Positions 25,944-34,992 are shown, numbered from the stretch's first letter. The stretch is DNA of 64,000 nt from Planctomycetaceae bacterium (GCA_020638955.1 JACKHO010000001.1:992001-1056000); one strand, 5' to 3'. The notes: generated by a model from the sequence alone, not told the origin. Numbers and translations: made by a program.

Positions 25944-27566
25944 CTCAATGTTACCCACATTTTTCAATTGGGTGATGTCGATTTTACACGGACGTGTTGG
26001 TGAATGCCTGGAATTCGTGCGGTTTCTTGAATTGGCACGGGGGTTGCCTATGGGGTGGGTTGGCAGCGCCGGGGGAGGGAACCTTCGGTGGCAGGCTCCA
26101 GGAATGGTGGAGCGAGGCGGAGGCTGCGGGGTGTTGGCGGTTTGGTCTGCCAGCGTGCAAGGAGTGTCTGGTCATGAGTCTGGAACCCATCAGTTGGGCG
26201 CTAAGTGAGTTTGGAGATTGCCAGTTGGGTGATGCGCGTCGCACGCGGCGATTGGTGAAAGTTGGTGCCCAAATGCTCGCGAGGCCAGATGGAACGTCGC
26301 CTGAACAAACCGAATCCTGGGCCGACTGCAAGGCTCTGTACCGGTTGATGGACTGCGAGGACGTCAGCTTCGAAGGCATTACCACGCCGCATTTTCAACG
26401 GACACGCGCCTCGGGTGAACCAGGTCAGGTGCGATTAATTCTTAACGACACCACGGAAATTAATTATGGCCAGAAGCGTCGTGCGCGCGGGCTTGGACCG
26501 GTCGGCAAGAATACCGGCAGGGGATTCTTCTTGCACTCAGCTTTGATGCGTGACCCCGAGTCCGAAGAAGTCATCGGACTGGCCGGACAGGAAATACTCT
26601 ATCGGCAACCAGGAAAGAAGCATGGCGCCAATAACTCGCGACGGCGCGACCCGCATCGGGAATCGACCGTGTGGGGACGATTAATCGACCAAGTGGGGGC
26701 CCCGCCGGAAGGAGTGAAATGGTTACATGTTTGCGACCGGGCGGCAGATGACTACGAAGTTTACTTACATGCCTGGCAGCAACAATGCGGTTGGGTCATT
26801 CGAGCCTGTCGTCTGAACCGAATCATCGTGACTGAGCAGCAAAAAACGATCTCGCTGGAAGAACACCTTGCTGCACAACCCGTCTGTGGTCGCCAAGTCT
26901 TGAACATCCCAGCGACGTCCAGTCAGCCTGCCCGCTCAGCCAAAATGGAGCTACGGCATGCCACCTTGTCGTTACCAACCCCTTCAGTGACAAATGCGTG
27001 GATTCGCAAACACGCACCTGGGCAGCCGATTCCGATGTGCGTCGTCGAACTCGTTGAGGTGAATCCCCCCGCAGGTCTCCAACCAGTCCACTGGGTCCTG
27101 CTGACCTCCGAACGTGTCGAGACCCTCGAACATGCCCGACAAGTCATTCACTATTACTCTCAACGCTGGGCCATCGAAGAATATCACAAAGCCTTAAAGA
27201 CCGGTTGTCGTGTGGAGCAGCGGTACTATGAAACGTCTCATCGCCTGGAACGCGTGACTGGTCTGTTGTCGATTGTCGCCGTGCAACTCCTGCGGTTACG
27301 CCAACTGGCCGAACAAGCCCCGGACCGACCCGCTCGCGACGTCGTCCCCACGGAATGGGTCGACACATTGGCGCAGGTTCGCAAACGCCCCGCCACTGAA
27401 ATGACCATCCAACAGTTCGTCAAACACCTAGCTGGCCTCGGAGGCCACCTTGGCCGCAAGTGCGATGGCCGCCCCGGCTGGATCACCCTCTGGCGCGGCC
27501 TCGAAAAACTCCTCCTCCTCCTCCGAGGTACCCACGCAGCCAAACGAAAATGTGGGTAACATTGAG
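25944..27566 (+). mobile_element. IS4-family insertion sequence, copy 1 (1623 bp)
   Basis: The element runs between 20-bp terminal inverted repeats ctcaatgttacccacatttt (25944-25963 and 27547-27566). It carries one transposase gene. Copy 2 starts 50 bp further on, in the same orientation, and encodes an identical transposase. The flanks form an inverted rather than direct 8-bp pair (GTTGAAAC left, GTTTCAAC right), unlike copy 2. This suggests conversion between the arms after insertion. Confidence 0.85.
26174..27559 (+). CDS. IS4-family transposase, copy 1
   Basis: From the ATG with AAGGAG about ten bases upstream, the protein is 461 residues, close to the usual size of Tn5/IS50-group transposases. 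Residues ~5-60 match the N-terminal Tnp DNA-binding domain (SWALSEFGDCQLGDARRTRRL). Catalytic acids are Asp92 (NDTTEIN), Asp188 (VCDRAADDY) and Glu335. The IS4 signature Y-x2-R-x3-E-x6-K is exact at Tyr328, Arg331, Glu335 and Lys342. An upstream GTG at 25994 keeps the frame open for 60 more codons, but that stretch does not look like protein of this family. The gene appears intact. Confidence 0.92.
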   Translation: MSLEPISWALSEFGDCQLGDARRTRRLVKVGAQMLARPDGTSPEQTESWADCKALYRLMDCEDVSFEGITTPHFQRTRASGEPGQVRLILNDTTEINYGQKRRARGLGPVGKNTGRGFFLHSALMRDPESEEVIGLAGQEILYRQPGKKHGANNSRRRDPHRESTVWGRLIDQVGAPPEGVKWLHVCDRAADDYEVYLHAWQQQCGWVIRACRLNRIIVTEQQKTISLEEHLAAQPVCGRQVLNIPATSSQPARSAKMELRHATLSLPTPSVTNAWIRKHAPGQPIPMCVVELVEVNPPAGLQPVHWVLLTSERVETLEHARQVIHYYSQRWAIEEYHKALKTGCRVEQRYYETSHRLERVTGLLSIVAVQLLRLRQLAEQAPDRPARDVVPTEWVDTLAQVRKRPATEMTIQQFVKHLAGLGGHLGRKCDGRPGWITLWRGLEKLLLLLRGTHAAKRKCG

Positions 27567-27616
27567 GTTTCAACGCACCTTTCTGCAAGTGTAGTTCAAT
27601 CACGGTGCGTCGCGAC
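27567..27616. repeat. 50-bp spacer between the two IS copies, with two palindrome halves
   Basis: The spacer reads GTTTCAACGCACC (27567-27579, right flank of copy 1), 24 unique bases, then GGTGCGTCGCGAC (27604-27616, left flank of copy 2). It is what remains of two separate short palindromes about 42 bp apart, each hit by one IS. Confidence 0.6.
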
Positions 27617-29239
27617 CTCAATGTTACCCACATTTTTCAATTGGGTGATGTCGATTTTACACGGACGTGTTGGTGAATGCCTGGAATTCGTGCGGTTTCT
27701 TGAATTGGCACGGGGGTTGCCTATGGGGTGGGTTGGCAGCGCCGGGGGAGGGAACCTTCGGTGGCAGGCTCCAGGAATGGTGGAGCGAGGCGGAGGCTGC
27801 GGGGTGTTGGCGGTTTGGTCTGCCAGCGTGCAAGGAGTGTCTGGTCATGAGTCTGGAACCCATCAGTTGGGCGCTAAGTGAGTTTGGAGATTGCCAGTTG
27901 GGTGATGCGCGTCGCACGCGGCGATTGGTGAAAGTTGGTGCCCAAATGCTCGCGAGGCCAGATGGAACGTCGCCTGAACAAACCGAATCCTGGGCCGACT
28001 GCAAGGCTCTGTACCGGTTGATGGACTGCGAGGACGTCAGCTTCGAAGGCATTACCACGCCGCATTTTCAACGGACACGCGCCTCGGGTGAACCAGGTCA
28101 GGTGCGATTAATTCTTAACGACACCACGGAAATTAATTATGGCCAGAAGCGTCGTGCGCGCGGGCTTGGACCGGTCGGCAAGAATACCGGCAGGGGATTC
28201 TTCTTGCACTCAGCTTTGATGCGTGACCCCGAGTCCGAAGAAGTCATCGGACTGGCCGGACAGGAAATACTCTATCGGCAACCAGGAAAGAAGCATGGCG
28301 CCAATAACTCGCGACGGCGCGACCCGCATCGGGAATCGACCGTGTGGGGACGATTAATCGACCAAGTGGGGGCCCCGCCGGAAGGAGTGAAATGGTTACA
28401 TGTTTGCGACCGGGCGGCAGATGACTACGAAGTTTACTTACATGCCTGGCAGCAACAATGCGGTTGGGTCATTCGAGCCTGTCGTCTGAACCGAATCATC
28501 GTGACTGAGCAGCAAAAAACGATCTCGCTGGAAGAACACCTTGCTGCACAACCCGTCTGTGGTCGCCAAGTCTTGAACATCCCAGCGACGTCCAGTCAGC
28601 CTGCCCGCTCAGCCAAAATGGAGCTACGGCATGCCACCTTGTCGTTACCAACCCCTTCAGTGACAAATGCGTGGATTCGCAAACACGCACCTGGGCAGCC
28701 GATTCCGATGTGCGTCGTCGAACTCGTTGAGGTGAATCCCCCCGCAGGTCTCCAACCAGTCCACTGGGTCCTGCTGACCTCCGAACGTGTCGAGACCCTC
28801 GAACATGCCCGACAAGTCATTCACTATTACTCTCAACGCTGGGCCATCGAAGAATATCACAAAGCCTTAAAGACCGGTTGTCGTGTGGAGCAGCGGTACT
28901 ATGAAACGTCTCATCGCCTGGAACGCGTGACTGGTCTGTTGTCGATTGTCGCCGTGCAACTCCTGCGGTTACGCCAACTGGCCGAACAAGCCCCGGACCG
29001 ACCCGCTCGCGACGTCGTCCCCACGGAATGGGTCGACACATTGGCGCAGGTTCGCAAACGCCCCGCCACTGAAATGACCATCCAACAGTTCGTCAAACAC
29101 CTAGCTGGCCTCGGAGGCCACCTTGGCCGCAAGTGCGATGGCCGCCCCGGCTGGATCACCCTCTGGCGCGGCCTCGAAAAACTCCTCCTCCTCCTCCGAG
29201 GTACCCACGCAGCCAAACGAAAATGTGGGTAACATTGAG
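27617..29239 (+). mobile_element. IS4-family insertion sequence, copy 2 (1623 bp)
   Basis: This copy has the same length as copy 1, an identical transposase and the same 20-bp terminal repeats (27617-27636 and 29220-29239). It is flanked by the 8-bp direct repeat GTCGCGAC (27609-27616 and 29240-29247). Removing the element and one repeat restores the perfect 18-bp palindrome GGTGCGTCGCGACGCACC. The insertion thus went into the centre of a palindrome and made an 8-bp target duplication. Confidence 0.88.
27847..29232 (+). CDS. IS4-family transposase, copy 2
   Basis: The protein is identical to that of copy 1 (461 residues from the ATG with the AAGGAG ribosome site), with the same Asp92, Asp188, Glu335 and the Y-R-E-K signature. 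Identity implies very recent duplication or ongoing homogenisation, and that both copies may be active. Confidence 0.92.
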   Translation: MSLEPISWALSEFGDCQLGDARRTRRLVKVGAQMLARPDGTSPEQTESWADCKALYRLMDCEDVSFEGITTPHFQRTRASGEPGQVRLILNDTTEINYGQKRRARGLGPVGKNTGRGFFLHSALMRDPESEEVIGLAGQEILYRQPGKKHGANNSRRRDPHRESTVWGRLIDQVGAPPEGVKWLHVCDRAADDYEVYLHAWQQQCGWVIRACRLNRIIVTEQQKTISLEEHLAAQPVCGRQVLNIPATSSQPARSAKMELRHATLSLPTPSVTNAWIRKHAPGQPIPMCVVELVEVNPPAGLQPVHWVLLTSERVETLEHARQVIHYYSQRWAIEEYHKALKTGCRVEQRYYETSHRLERVTGLLSIVAVQLLRLRQLAEQAPDRPARDVVPTEWVDTLAQVRKRPATEMTIQQFVKHLAGLGGHLGRKCDGRPGWITLWRGLEKLLLLLRGTHAAKRKCG

Positions 29240-29258
29240 GTCGCGACGCACCCTACGG

Positions 29259-29510
29259 TTACTCAGGGTCAGCCTCACACAGTCCTGGAATGTAGGATAC
29301 GATTCCAATCTTCTCTGGGAGGCACCACAGCTTAATTGTCACTCGATCACCCAATTGAACTTCGTCAGTGGATCCAAAGTAGTAAAGTCGCGAACCGGCA
29401 GTCTCAGAGTTGGGCTTGGTCATTGGTGTTTGGCTCAGATTGCAGCAACAAGTTGACGACATGGGCCCGCAATTTTCGCTGCGATAGGTCGTACCGGCCT
29501 GTTCTCCCAT
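29259..29510 (-). CDS. Small hypothetical protein, probably C-terminally cut next to the IS
   Basis: The 83-residue frame ends in LYYFGSTDEVQLGDRVTIKLWCLPEKIGIVSYIPGLCEADPE, a compact SH3-like looking segment (FGSxDxVQLGDRV) that I recall from small planctomycete proteins but cannot name. The N-terminal ~40 residues are Cys/Ser-rich and unconvincing; translation may begin later, at MTKPNSETAG. The stop lies seven bases from the palindromic IS target, so a longer original protein may have been truncated. Evidence is weak. Confidence 0.35.
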   Translation of the reverse strand: MGEQAGTTYRSENCGPMSSTCCCNLSQTPMTKPNSETAGSRLYYFGSTDEVQLGDRVTIKLWCLPEKIGIVSYIPGLCEADPE

Positions 29511-29574
29511 AGTGTTAGGTATGGTAACCCGAAGGGCCGCATTCGTGACATGGTCCTAATCCGTGAACGATTTG

Positions 29575-32016
29575 TTATTCCAGCTTCGTCGTCCTCAACC
29601 TCAACGCATTGCTGATGACCGATACCGAACTGAAGCTCATGGCGAGGGCGGCGAGCATGGGGTTGAGGAGCAGGCTGGATGATATGGGGTAGAGCACTCC
29701 GGCGGCGATGGGGACGCCTAGCGCATTGTAAATGAGGGCGAAGAACAGGTTTTGTCTGATGTTTTGCAGGGTGCGGCGGCTGAGCTGGATGGCTTTGACA
29801 ATTCCGCGGAGGTCGCCTTTCACCAGTGTGACCCCGGCTGATTCGATGGCGACATCGGTTCCGGTGCCCATGGCAATGCCGACGTCTGCTGCGGCGAGAG
29901 CGGGGGCGTCGTTAATTCCATCACCCGCCATGGCGACAGTGCGTCCCTCGGATTTTAATTCCTCTATGCGCTGATGTTTCTGCTCGGGAACGACGCCGGC
30001 CTGGAAGTCGTCAATTCCCAACTGGCTGGCAACATGCCGTGCTGTTTTCTCGTTGTCGCCGGTCAGCATAATGACGCGGAGTCCCAGTTCGTGGAACGTG
30101 TTGATTGCATCTGCGGCGGTGGCTTTGATTTGATCGGAAACGACAATGAGCCCGGCGAACTGGTTGCCCTGGGCCACGTACATGACCGTGTGCCCCTGCT
30201 CCTGCAGTTCTCCTGCGCGACTGTCCAGCACATCCAGATTTTCAACTCCACGCTCGGCCAGCAACGCACGCTTTCCAATGAGGATGGTCTTGCCAGCAAC
30301 CACACCGGAGACACCGCCTCCGGTTATCGACTGGAAGTCTGACGCGGGGCTCAACTTCGCATTTCGGTCCGATGCTCCTTCCACAATGGCACGGGCGAGG
30401 GGATGTTCGCTGCTTTGTTCCACCGACGCGACGAGTTGCAGCAGTGCGCTTTCATCGGTTCCTTCGACCGGGATGCAATTTGTCAGTGTGGGGCGGCCTT
30501 CCGTCAGTGTGCCGGTTTTGTCGACGACGATGGTGTCGACTTTCTCCAACGTTTCGAGCGTCTCGGCATTGCGGATGAGCACCCCTTCATGGGCCCCGCG
30601 TCCCACACCGACCATAATGGACATGGGCGTTGCCAGTCCCAGGGCACAGGGACAGGCAATGATGAGTACAGCCACGGCATTCACCAGGGCCCACGCCAGC
30701 GCTGGCTGCTGTGGTTGCAGTACCGCCCACACAACGAAAGTGAGGACTGAGGCGAGCACCACCGCTGGCACAAAGTAGCCAGCGACGCTGTCCGCGACGC
30801 GTTGGATGGGAGCCCGACTCCGCTGTGCCTGAGAAACCAGTTCGACAATTCGGGCGAGCACCGTTTCGTTGCCCACTTGCGTGGCCTGCATGAGAAAGGA
30901 ACCGGTTTGGTTCACCGTGCCGCCAATGACAGCATCGCCCGGATTCTTGCCGACAGCGAGTGGCTCGCCGGTAATCATTGATTCATCAACCGAACTGCTC
31001 CCCGCGGTGACAGTGCCGTCTACTGGGATTTTTTCGCCCGGGCGAACGCGGAGGACATCACCCTTGTTTAACTGGCTCAGTTCGACATTCTGCTCAACTC
31101 CTTCACTCACTCGATGCGCGATGGGTGGTGCCAGCGAAATGAGTTCGCGAATTGCTCCACCGGTGCGACGGCGGGCCCGGCCTTCCAGCATTTGACCGAG
31201 CAGGACGAGTGTGATGATGACTGCCGCTGACTCGAAGTAGACCTCGGCCACGCCATGGTGTTTGAAGTCATCCGGGATGAACGACGGAAGGAGAATGCAC
31301 AGCAGGCTGTATCCGTACGCCGCTCCGGTGCCAATCGCAATGAGAGTGAACATGTTGAGGTTCCATGTCCTGATGGAATTCCATCCCCGCTCAAAAAATG
31401 GCCAGCCGGCCCACAGGACGACGGGAGTGCTCAGCAGCAGTTGACCCCAGGAATGGACCGTATGTCCGAGCCACTGATTAATGGGGACGCCGGCCATAGG
31501 AAGCATGGACAACAGGAACACCGGCACACTCAAACTGAGTGCAATCCAGAACCGGAACGTCATGTTCGTCAGTTCGGGATCATCGGGCTCCGGCACAAAA
31601 CTCTTCGGCTCCAGGTCCATGCCGCAAACTGGACAGGAGCCAGGATGGTCCTGTTCCACTTCGGGATGCATCGGACAAACGTAAACCGTCTTCACCGACA
31701 TCGACGCGGAACTCGCGGCGTCAAGTGCCATGCCACATTTCGGACACGTACCCGGCTCGTCGCTCTCCACACCCGGACACATAGGGCAGTAATAAGCAGC
31801 ACTGCTGCTGGGAACGACTCGCTCCCCGCCGCCGCCGCCGTGGCAACATGACTTCTCTGGAGACGACATGGGCAGCGGCATGAGGCCGTCTGACGTATCG
31901 CCCGCGAACTTCTGCCGACAGTGTTCGCAGCAGAAGTAGTACGTCTCGTCGCCGATTTGGTACGAAATGGCAGTCGACTCGTCGACTGTCATTCCGCAAA
32001 TGGGATCAATGGCCAT
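29575..32016 (-). CDS. copA: Copper-exporting P1B-type ATPase with YHS and two heavy-metal-binding modules
   Basis: The 813-residue protein opens with a YHS domain (DPICGMTVDESTA, FCCEHCRQKF), then a His/Gly stretch, then two copies of the YxCPMxPxVExDxPGxCPxCGM metal-binding module (about residues 75-135). P-type ATPase parts follow: membrane helices, TGEP, the metal-site motif CPC in ACPCALGLATP, DKTGTLTEG with the phosphorylated Asp near residue 500, HP in SSEHPLARAI, and GDGINDAPAL. The CPC motif points to Cu+ or Ag+ export. The usual HMA domains are replaced by the YHS/CPMxP modules. No CueR-type regulator or chaperone gene is adjacent. Confidence 0.93.
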   Translation of the reverse strand: MAIDPICGMTVDESTAISYQIGDETYYFCCEHCRQKFAGDTSDGLMPLPMSSPEKSCCHGGGGGERVVPSSSAAYYCPMCPGVESDEPGTCPKCGMALDAASSASMSVKTVYVCPMHPEVEQDHPGSCPVCGMDLEPKSFVPEPDDPELTNMTFRFWIALSLSVPVFLLSMLPMAGVPINQWLGHTVHSWGQLLLSTPVVLWAGWPFFERGWNSIRTWNLNMFTLIAIGTGAAYGYSLLCILLPSFIPDDFKHHGVAEVYFESAAVIITLVLLGQMLEGRARRRTGGAIRELISLAPPIAHRVSEGVEQNVELSQLNKGDVLRVRPGEKIPVDGTVTAGSSSVDESMITGEPLAVGKNPGDAVIGGTVNQTGSFLMQATQVGNETVLARIVELVSQAQRSRAPIQRVADSVAGYFVPAVVLASVLTFVVWAVLQPQQPALAWALVNAVAVLIIACPCALGLATPMSIMVGVGRGAHEGVLIRNAETLETLEKVDTIVVDKTGTLTEGRPTLTNCIPVEGTDESALLQLVASVEQSSEHPLARAIVEGASDRNAKLSPASDFQSITGGGVSGVVAGKTILIGKRALLAERGVENLDVLDSRAGELQEQGHTVMYVAQGNQFAGLIVVSDQIKATAADAINTFHELGLRVIMLTGDNEKTARHVASQLGIDDFQAGVVPEQKHQRIEELKSEGRTVAMAGDGINDAPALAAADVGIAMGTGTDVAIESAGVTLVKGDLRGIVKAIQLSRRTLQNIRQNLFFALIYNALGVPIAAGVLYPISSSLLLNPMLAALAMSFSSVSVISNALRLRTTKLE

Positions 32017-32302
32017 GGCTGGGTGGCTGCTCTACTGTTGAATTCCGATCGCCTGAGGAGTGTCTACGACATTGTACCACGGTAAGGGCGGCGGGACGAA
32101 TTCGTGTCATGTCCTCTTAACTGAAGTGCGGGTGCTTTCGTACATCATCAGCTTCTGTTAGGGTAACGACTGACTCGTTGGGGTGAGGGTGAAAGCGGGT
32201 GGGAATGCCTGCCGATTAACGGCAGCTTCCTGGTTCAACAATCGTTGTCTTTCGTCCTCGGTGCTGACAGACGAGTGCACTCCAAACCGGGAGAAAGATG
32301 TG

Positions 32303-34309
32303 ATGTGGCGAACATCGATGGTTGTGTTGGGTTGTCTGATAGCGGCCCCAAGTCTTGCTACGGCGGCAGATATTAAAGGAGAGGTCACGCTTGCGGGAGA
32401 TCCGCTGGCCGGAGCTTCGGTGACATTCTGGGCTGCGAGCGCGAATGCGCCGGCTGAAAAACTCGAGGCAGCGACAAGTGATGATTCCGGTGCGTTTTCA
32501 TTTGATCGAAATCTGATTCCGAAGAGTTCGATTCCTTACATCATCGCGAAGAAAAGTGATGACGCATCGACCGTTTTGTTCGCGGCCGTTGGTTCGCATC
32601 ATGCCGACACAGTTGTTGTCAATGAACTGACAACGGTGGCCGGGGCGTTCACGTTCGCTCAGTTCCTCAGTGGTGAAAACATCTCTGGAAATGGCCCCGG
32701 GCTGACGATTGCCGAGGGGCACTCGCAGAACCTCGTTGACTCGATGACGGGGCAGTGGGGGCATGTGCTGCTTGATCCGTTCAACAGTACGCAGAACACG
32801 ACGCTCGTGCGAATCAATACGCTGGCTGCATTGATTTCGGCTTACGGGACAAATGCAGACAACGAGTGGAAGCAGCGATTCCTCGCTGCGTCCACCCCAA
32901 TGAACGGAGATGTACCAAAAGACACGCTGTCGGCTATGGTTGGAATTGCAAAGTCCGCGTGGGCGCAGCCGAAGGAACTTTACGCACTGTTTGACAAGGC
33001 CTATCCACAACCACGGGATGGCTTCCCCTACGTTCTAACGAACAATGTTCCAGCGAGTCGACGGAGCACTCCGTTCGTGCCCTATCTGGCTTATGCCCCA
33101 GAGGATTTTTCGTTGATTCTCGCCTTTGCGGGCGGTGGGATTTATGCGCCCGGCAAACTCTGTTTCGACCCTGAGGGTCAAATGTGGAGCGGGCAGAACT
33201 GGATGCCCGGTTCACAGTCGGGGTGTTATCGTGGAATTGGTGGCGGCATTGTGAAACTCTCCACCAGCGGTATGCCATTGTCTCCCCCGATTGTGGGATT
33301 CACGGGAATGGGCGTGGACGGCATCGGCTGGGGGACGGCAGTATCACACAATCGCGTGTGGGCGACGAGTTTCAACGGTGCCATCAGTGTGATGGATTTC
33401 GATGGTAGAATTGTCGGGTCAGCTGATGACTTTCCTGCCGACTTCAAAGGTATTGGCGGTTTGCAGGGAATTGGCGTGGCCAGAAACGGGGACGTCTGGA
33501 TTGCGGGAACATCTTCCGATGTCATGCTCTTCTTCCCCAAAGGCGATATCAAAAAAGGGCAACTGGTTGAAGTTGAAGGATTGGATTCACCATTCGCCGT
33601 GGTCATCGATGCGCAAAACCGCGTATGGGTAAGCAATACGAATTCCGCCCACATCGTGCGATTTCCTGCCGAAGATCCTACGGACGTCACAAAGTTCATT
33701 GTCAGTGGCGGTGGTCGCGGGTTGGCGCTCGACTCAGTTGGTAATTGCTGGGTCTCCTGTAACATTGATCTCAACTTTCCGCCTGGCCCGGTGCCCAGCG
33801 GCATTTCGATTCTGGAGCAATTCGCTCTTGGCTATCCCCACCTCATTAAATCGCTGGGGCCGAATCAGGTTACGGGCGTGGTCAACGTCATTTCGGCGAC
33901 ACTTGAGCCAGGTGATCCTAATGCCGTGCAATTCTTCCATGGAAACAAGGAAATCAATGTTCCCTGGGGCGTGTCCATCGACGGAAGCGACAACGTCTGG
34001 GTGGCCAACTGGCTCGGACGCAGCGTAGTTCGTCTGACCGGTGCCAACTCGCCGAATGAGAAGCCAGGACAACTGGTGCATTCATTCAAGAGTGGCAGCA
34101 TTCAAATGCTGACCGATGTTGTCATCGATCCTGCTGGCAACGTCTGGGGGGCCAACAACTGGAATGTTGCTGACTCCGTGGTGCAGGGGCAGCCCGATCG
34201 AACTCTCTCCACTTGGGGGGGAGGTTCGGGCGTAATTGTCATCTATGGAGCAGCGACACCCGTCAAAACACCACTCATTGGTCCGGTTGAGTCAGCAGCG
34301 AGCAACTGA
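32303..34309 (+). CDS. Secreted NHL/Vgb-like beta-propeller protein with N-terminal carboxypeptidase-regulatory-like domain
   Basis: From the ATG preceded by GGGAGAAAG, the 668-residue protein has a signal peptide (MVVLGCLIAAPSLATAA). It is followed by a short beta-sandwich (IKGEVTLAGDPLAGASVTFWAAS..., CarboxypepD_reg-like). Propeller-like repeats fill the C-terminal two thirds: GIGVARNGDVWIAGTSS, AVVIDAQNRVWVSNTNS, GLALDSVGNCWVS, GVSIDGSDNVWVANWLGRS, DVVIDPAGNVWGANNWN. The D/G-x-VW-(V/A) pattern is that of NHL or virginiamycin-B-lyase-like blades. The activity is unknown. A start at 32183 would add 40 residues ahead of the signal and is unlikely. Confidence 0.78.
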   Translation: MWRTSMVVLGCLIAAPSLATAADIKGEVTLAGDPLAGASVTFWAASANAPAEKLEAATSDDSGAFSFDRNLIPKSSIPYIIAKKSDDASTVLFAAVGSHHADTVVVNELTTVAGAFTFAQFLSGENISGNGPGLTIAEGHSQNLVDSMTGQWGHVLLDPFNSTQNTTLVRINTLAALISAYGTNADNEWKQRFLAASTPMNGDVPKDTLSAMVGIAKSAWAQPKELYALFDKAYPQPRDGFPYVLTNNVPASRRSTPFVPYLAYAPEDFSLILAFAGGGIYAPGKLCFDPEGQMWSGQNWMPGSQSGCYRGIGGGIVKLSTSGMPLSPPIVGFTGMGVDGIGWGTAVSHNRVWATSFNGAISVMDFDGRIVGSADDFPADFKGIGGLQGIGVARNGDVWIAGTSSDVMLFFPKGDIKKGQLVEVEGLDSPFAVVIDAQNRVWVSNTNSAHIVRFPAEDPTDVTKFIVSGGGRGLALDSVGNCWVSCNIDLNFPPGPVPSGISILEQFALGYPHLIKSLGPNQVTGVVNVISATLEPGDPNAVQFFHGNKEINVPWGVSIDGSDNVWVANWLGRSVVRLTGANSPNEKPGQLVHSFKSGSIQMLTDVVIDPAGNVWGANNWNVADSVVQGQPDRTLSTWGGGSGVIVIYGAATPVKTPLIGPVESAASN

Positions 34310-34369
34310 TTAGTACATGCTCCGTGCTCACATGCTGAGGTCGTGAGTCGGTGGATTGGAGTTGAGTAA

Positions 34370-34429
34370 ACGCGCAGAGTACGATTGGAACAGCATGCAC
34401 GCACGTTGTTTCAATCGTACTCTGCGCGT
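34370..34429. repeat. Long perfect inverted repeat (18-bp arms, 24-bp spacer)
   Basis: ACGCGCAGAGTACGATTG at 34370-34387 is the exact reverse complement of 34412-34429. Beyond one mismatch, four more bases can pair inside the spacer. It ends seven bases before the probable ATG at 34437 and starts 60 bp after the previous stop. No T-run follows, so it is not an ordinary terminator. It could be a translation-controlling hairpin, a protein-binding site or a mobile-repeat remnant. Confidence 0.85.
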
Positions 34430-34436
34430 GAACTCA

Positions 34437-34970
34437 ATGCCCAGGTTCCCCCAATTCAAGTTGATTCACTGGCTGCTCATTACCGCCATTGTGGTTGTGT
34501 TGGTGGCCTTGCTGATTCCACAAGCGAAATGGGCGTCAGATGGCGAAATTACCGTGCTGGTCGTCGTTACGGTGTTCGACGCTGCGACCGCCAATCCGAT
34601 TCAGGGCGCTCGTGTTGCAGTGCTGCGTGGAACCGATGCCGAACTTTCTGACGAGAATAGAGACTGGTTGGACAGAATCTCCTACGACGTAGAGACGCTC
34701 GACGAGAACGGAGTTACGACCGATATCCGAGGCAAGGCTGAAGTCGAGACCGTGTTCCGTACAAGTGCCAGTAACGTGCATCCGGGAGGGCGAGCCCACA
34801 CCGATTTCTACTGGGTGCTGGTGAGTGCGGACGGCTACGGCGGAGTCGTGGTGCCAGTTCGGTATCAGTCGATTGAGAGCCACGTACTGCGGGAGAAGGG
34901 GAACTTGCCCGTGTCTATTGGGCTCATTCGGGCCGACAGGGTAAGCTCACCAATTGGGGACGGGCAGTAA
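34437..34970 (+). CDS. Single-pass membrane protein with periplasmic beta-sandwich-like domain
   Basis: The chosen start gives a 177-residue protein with one N-terminal membrane helix (LIHWLLITAIVVVLVALLIP). The exported part begins ITVLVVVTVFDAATANPIQGARVAVLRG, a pattern typical of CarboxypepD_reg/transthyretin-like folds, with TDIRGKAEVETVFRTSAS as the next strands. The function is unknown. Earlier starts (34356 TTG, 34395 ATG) would place coding sequence inside the inverted repeat. No clear ribosome site is seen, and the hairpin may mask it. Confidence 0.65.
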   Translation: MPRFPQFKLIHWLLITAIVVVLVALLIPQAKWASDGEITVLVVVTVFDAATANPIQGARVAVLRGTDAELSDENRDWLDRISYDVETLDENGVTTDIRGKAEVETVFRTSASNVHPGGRAHTDFYWVLVSADGYGGVVVPVRYQSIESHVLREKGNLPVSIGLIRADRVSSPIGDGQ

Positions 34971-34992
34971 CGGCAAAGCTGAGGACGAAGAC

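Noticed and set aside
25994..26173. 60-codon N-terminal extension of the IS transposase
   Set aside because: The stretch is not part of the Tnp DNA-binding domain, and a strong AAGGAG site serves the ATG at 26174.
25931..27579. Reading the terminal repeats of the IS as 33 bp including GGTGCGTTGAAAC
   Set aside because: In copy 2 the matching bases are GGTGCGTCGCGAC and are explained by an 8-bp target duplication in a palindrome, so the true IS ends start at CTCAATG.
34370..34429. Rho-independent terminator for the propeller gene
   Set aside because: The stem is long but no T-run follows on either strand.
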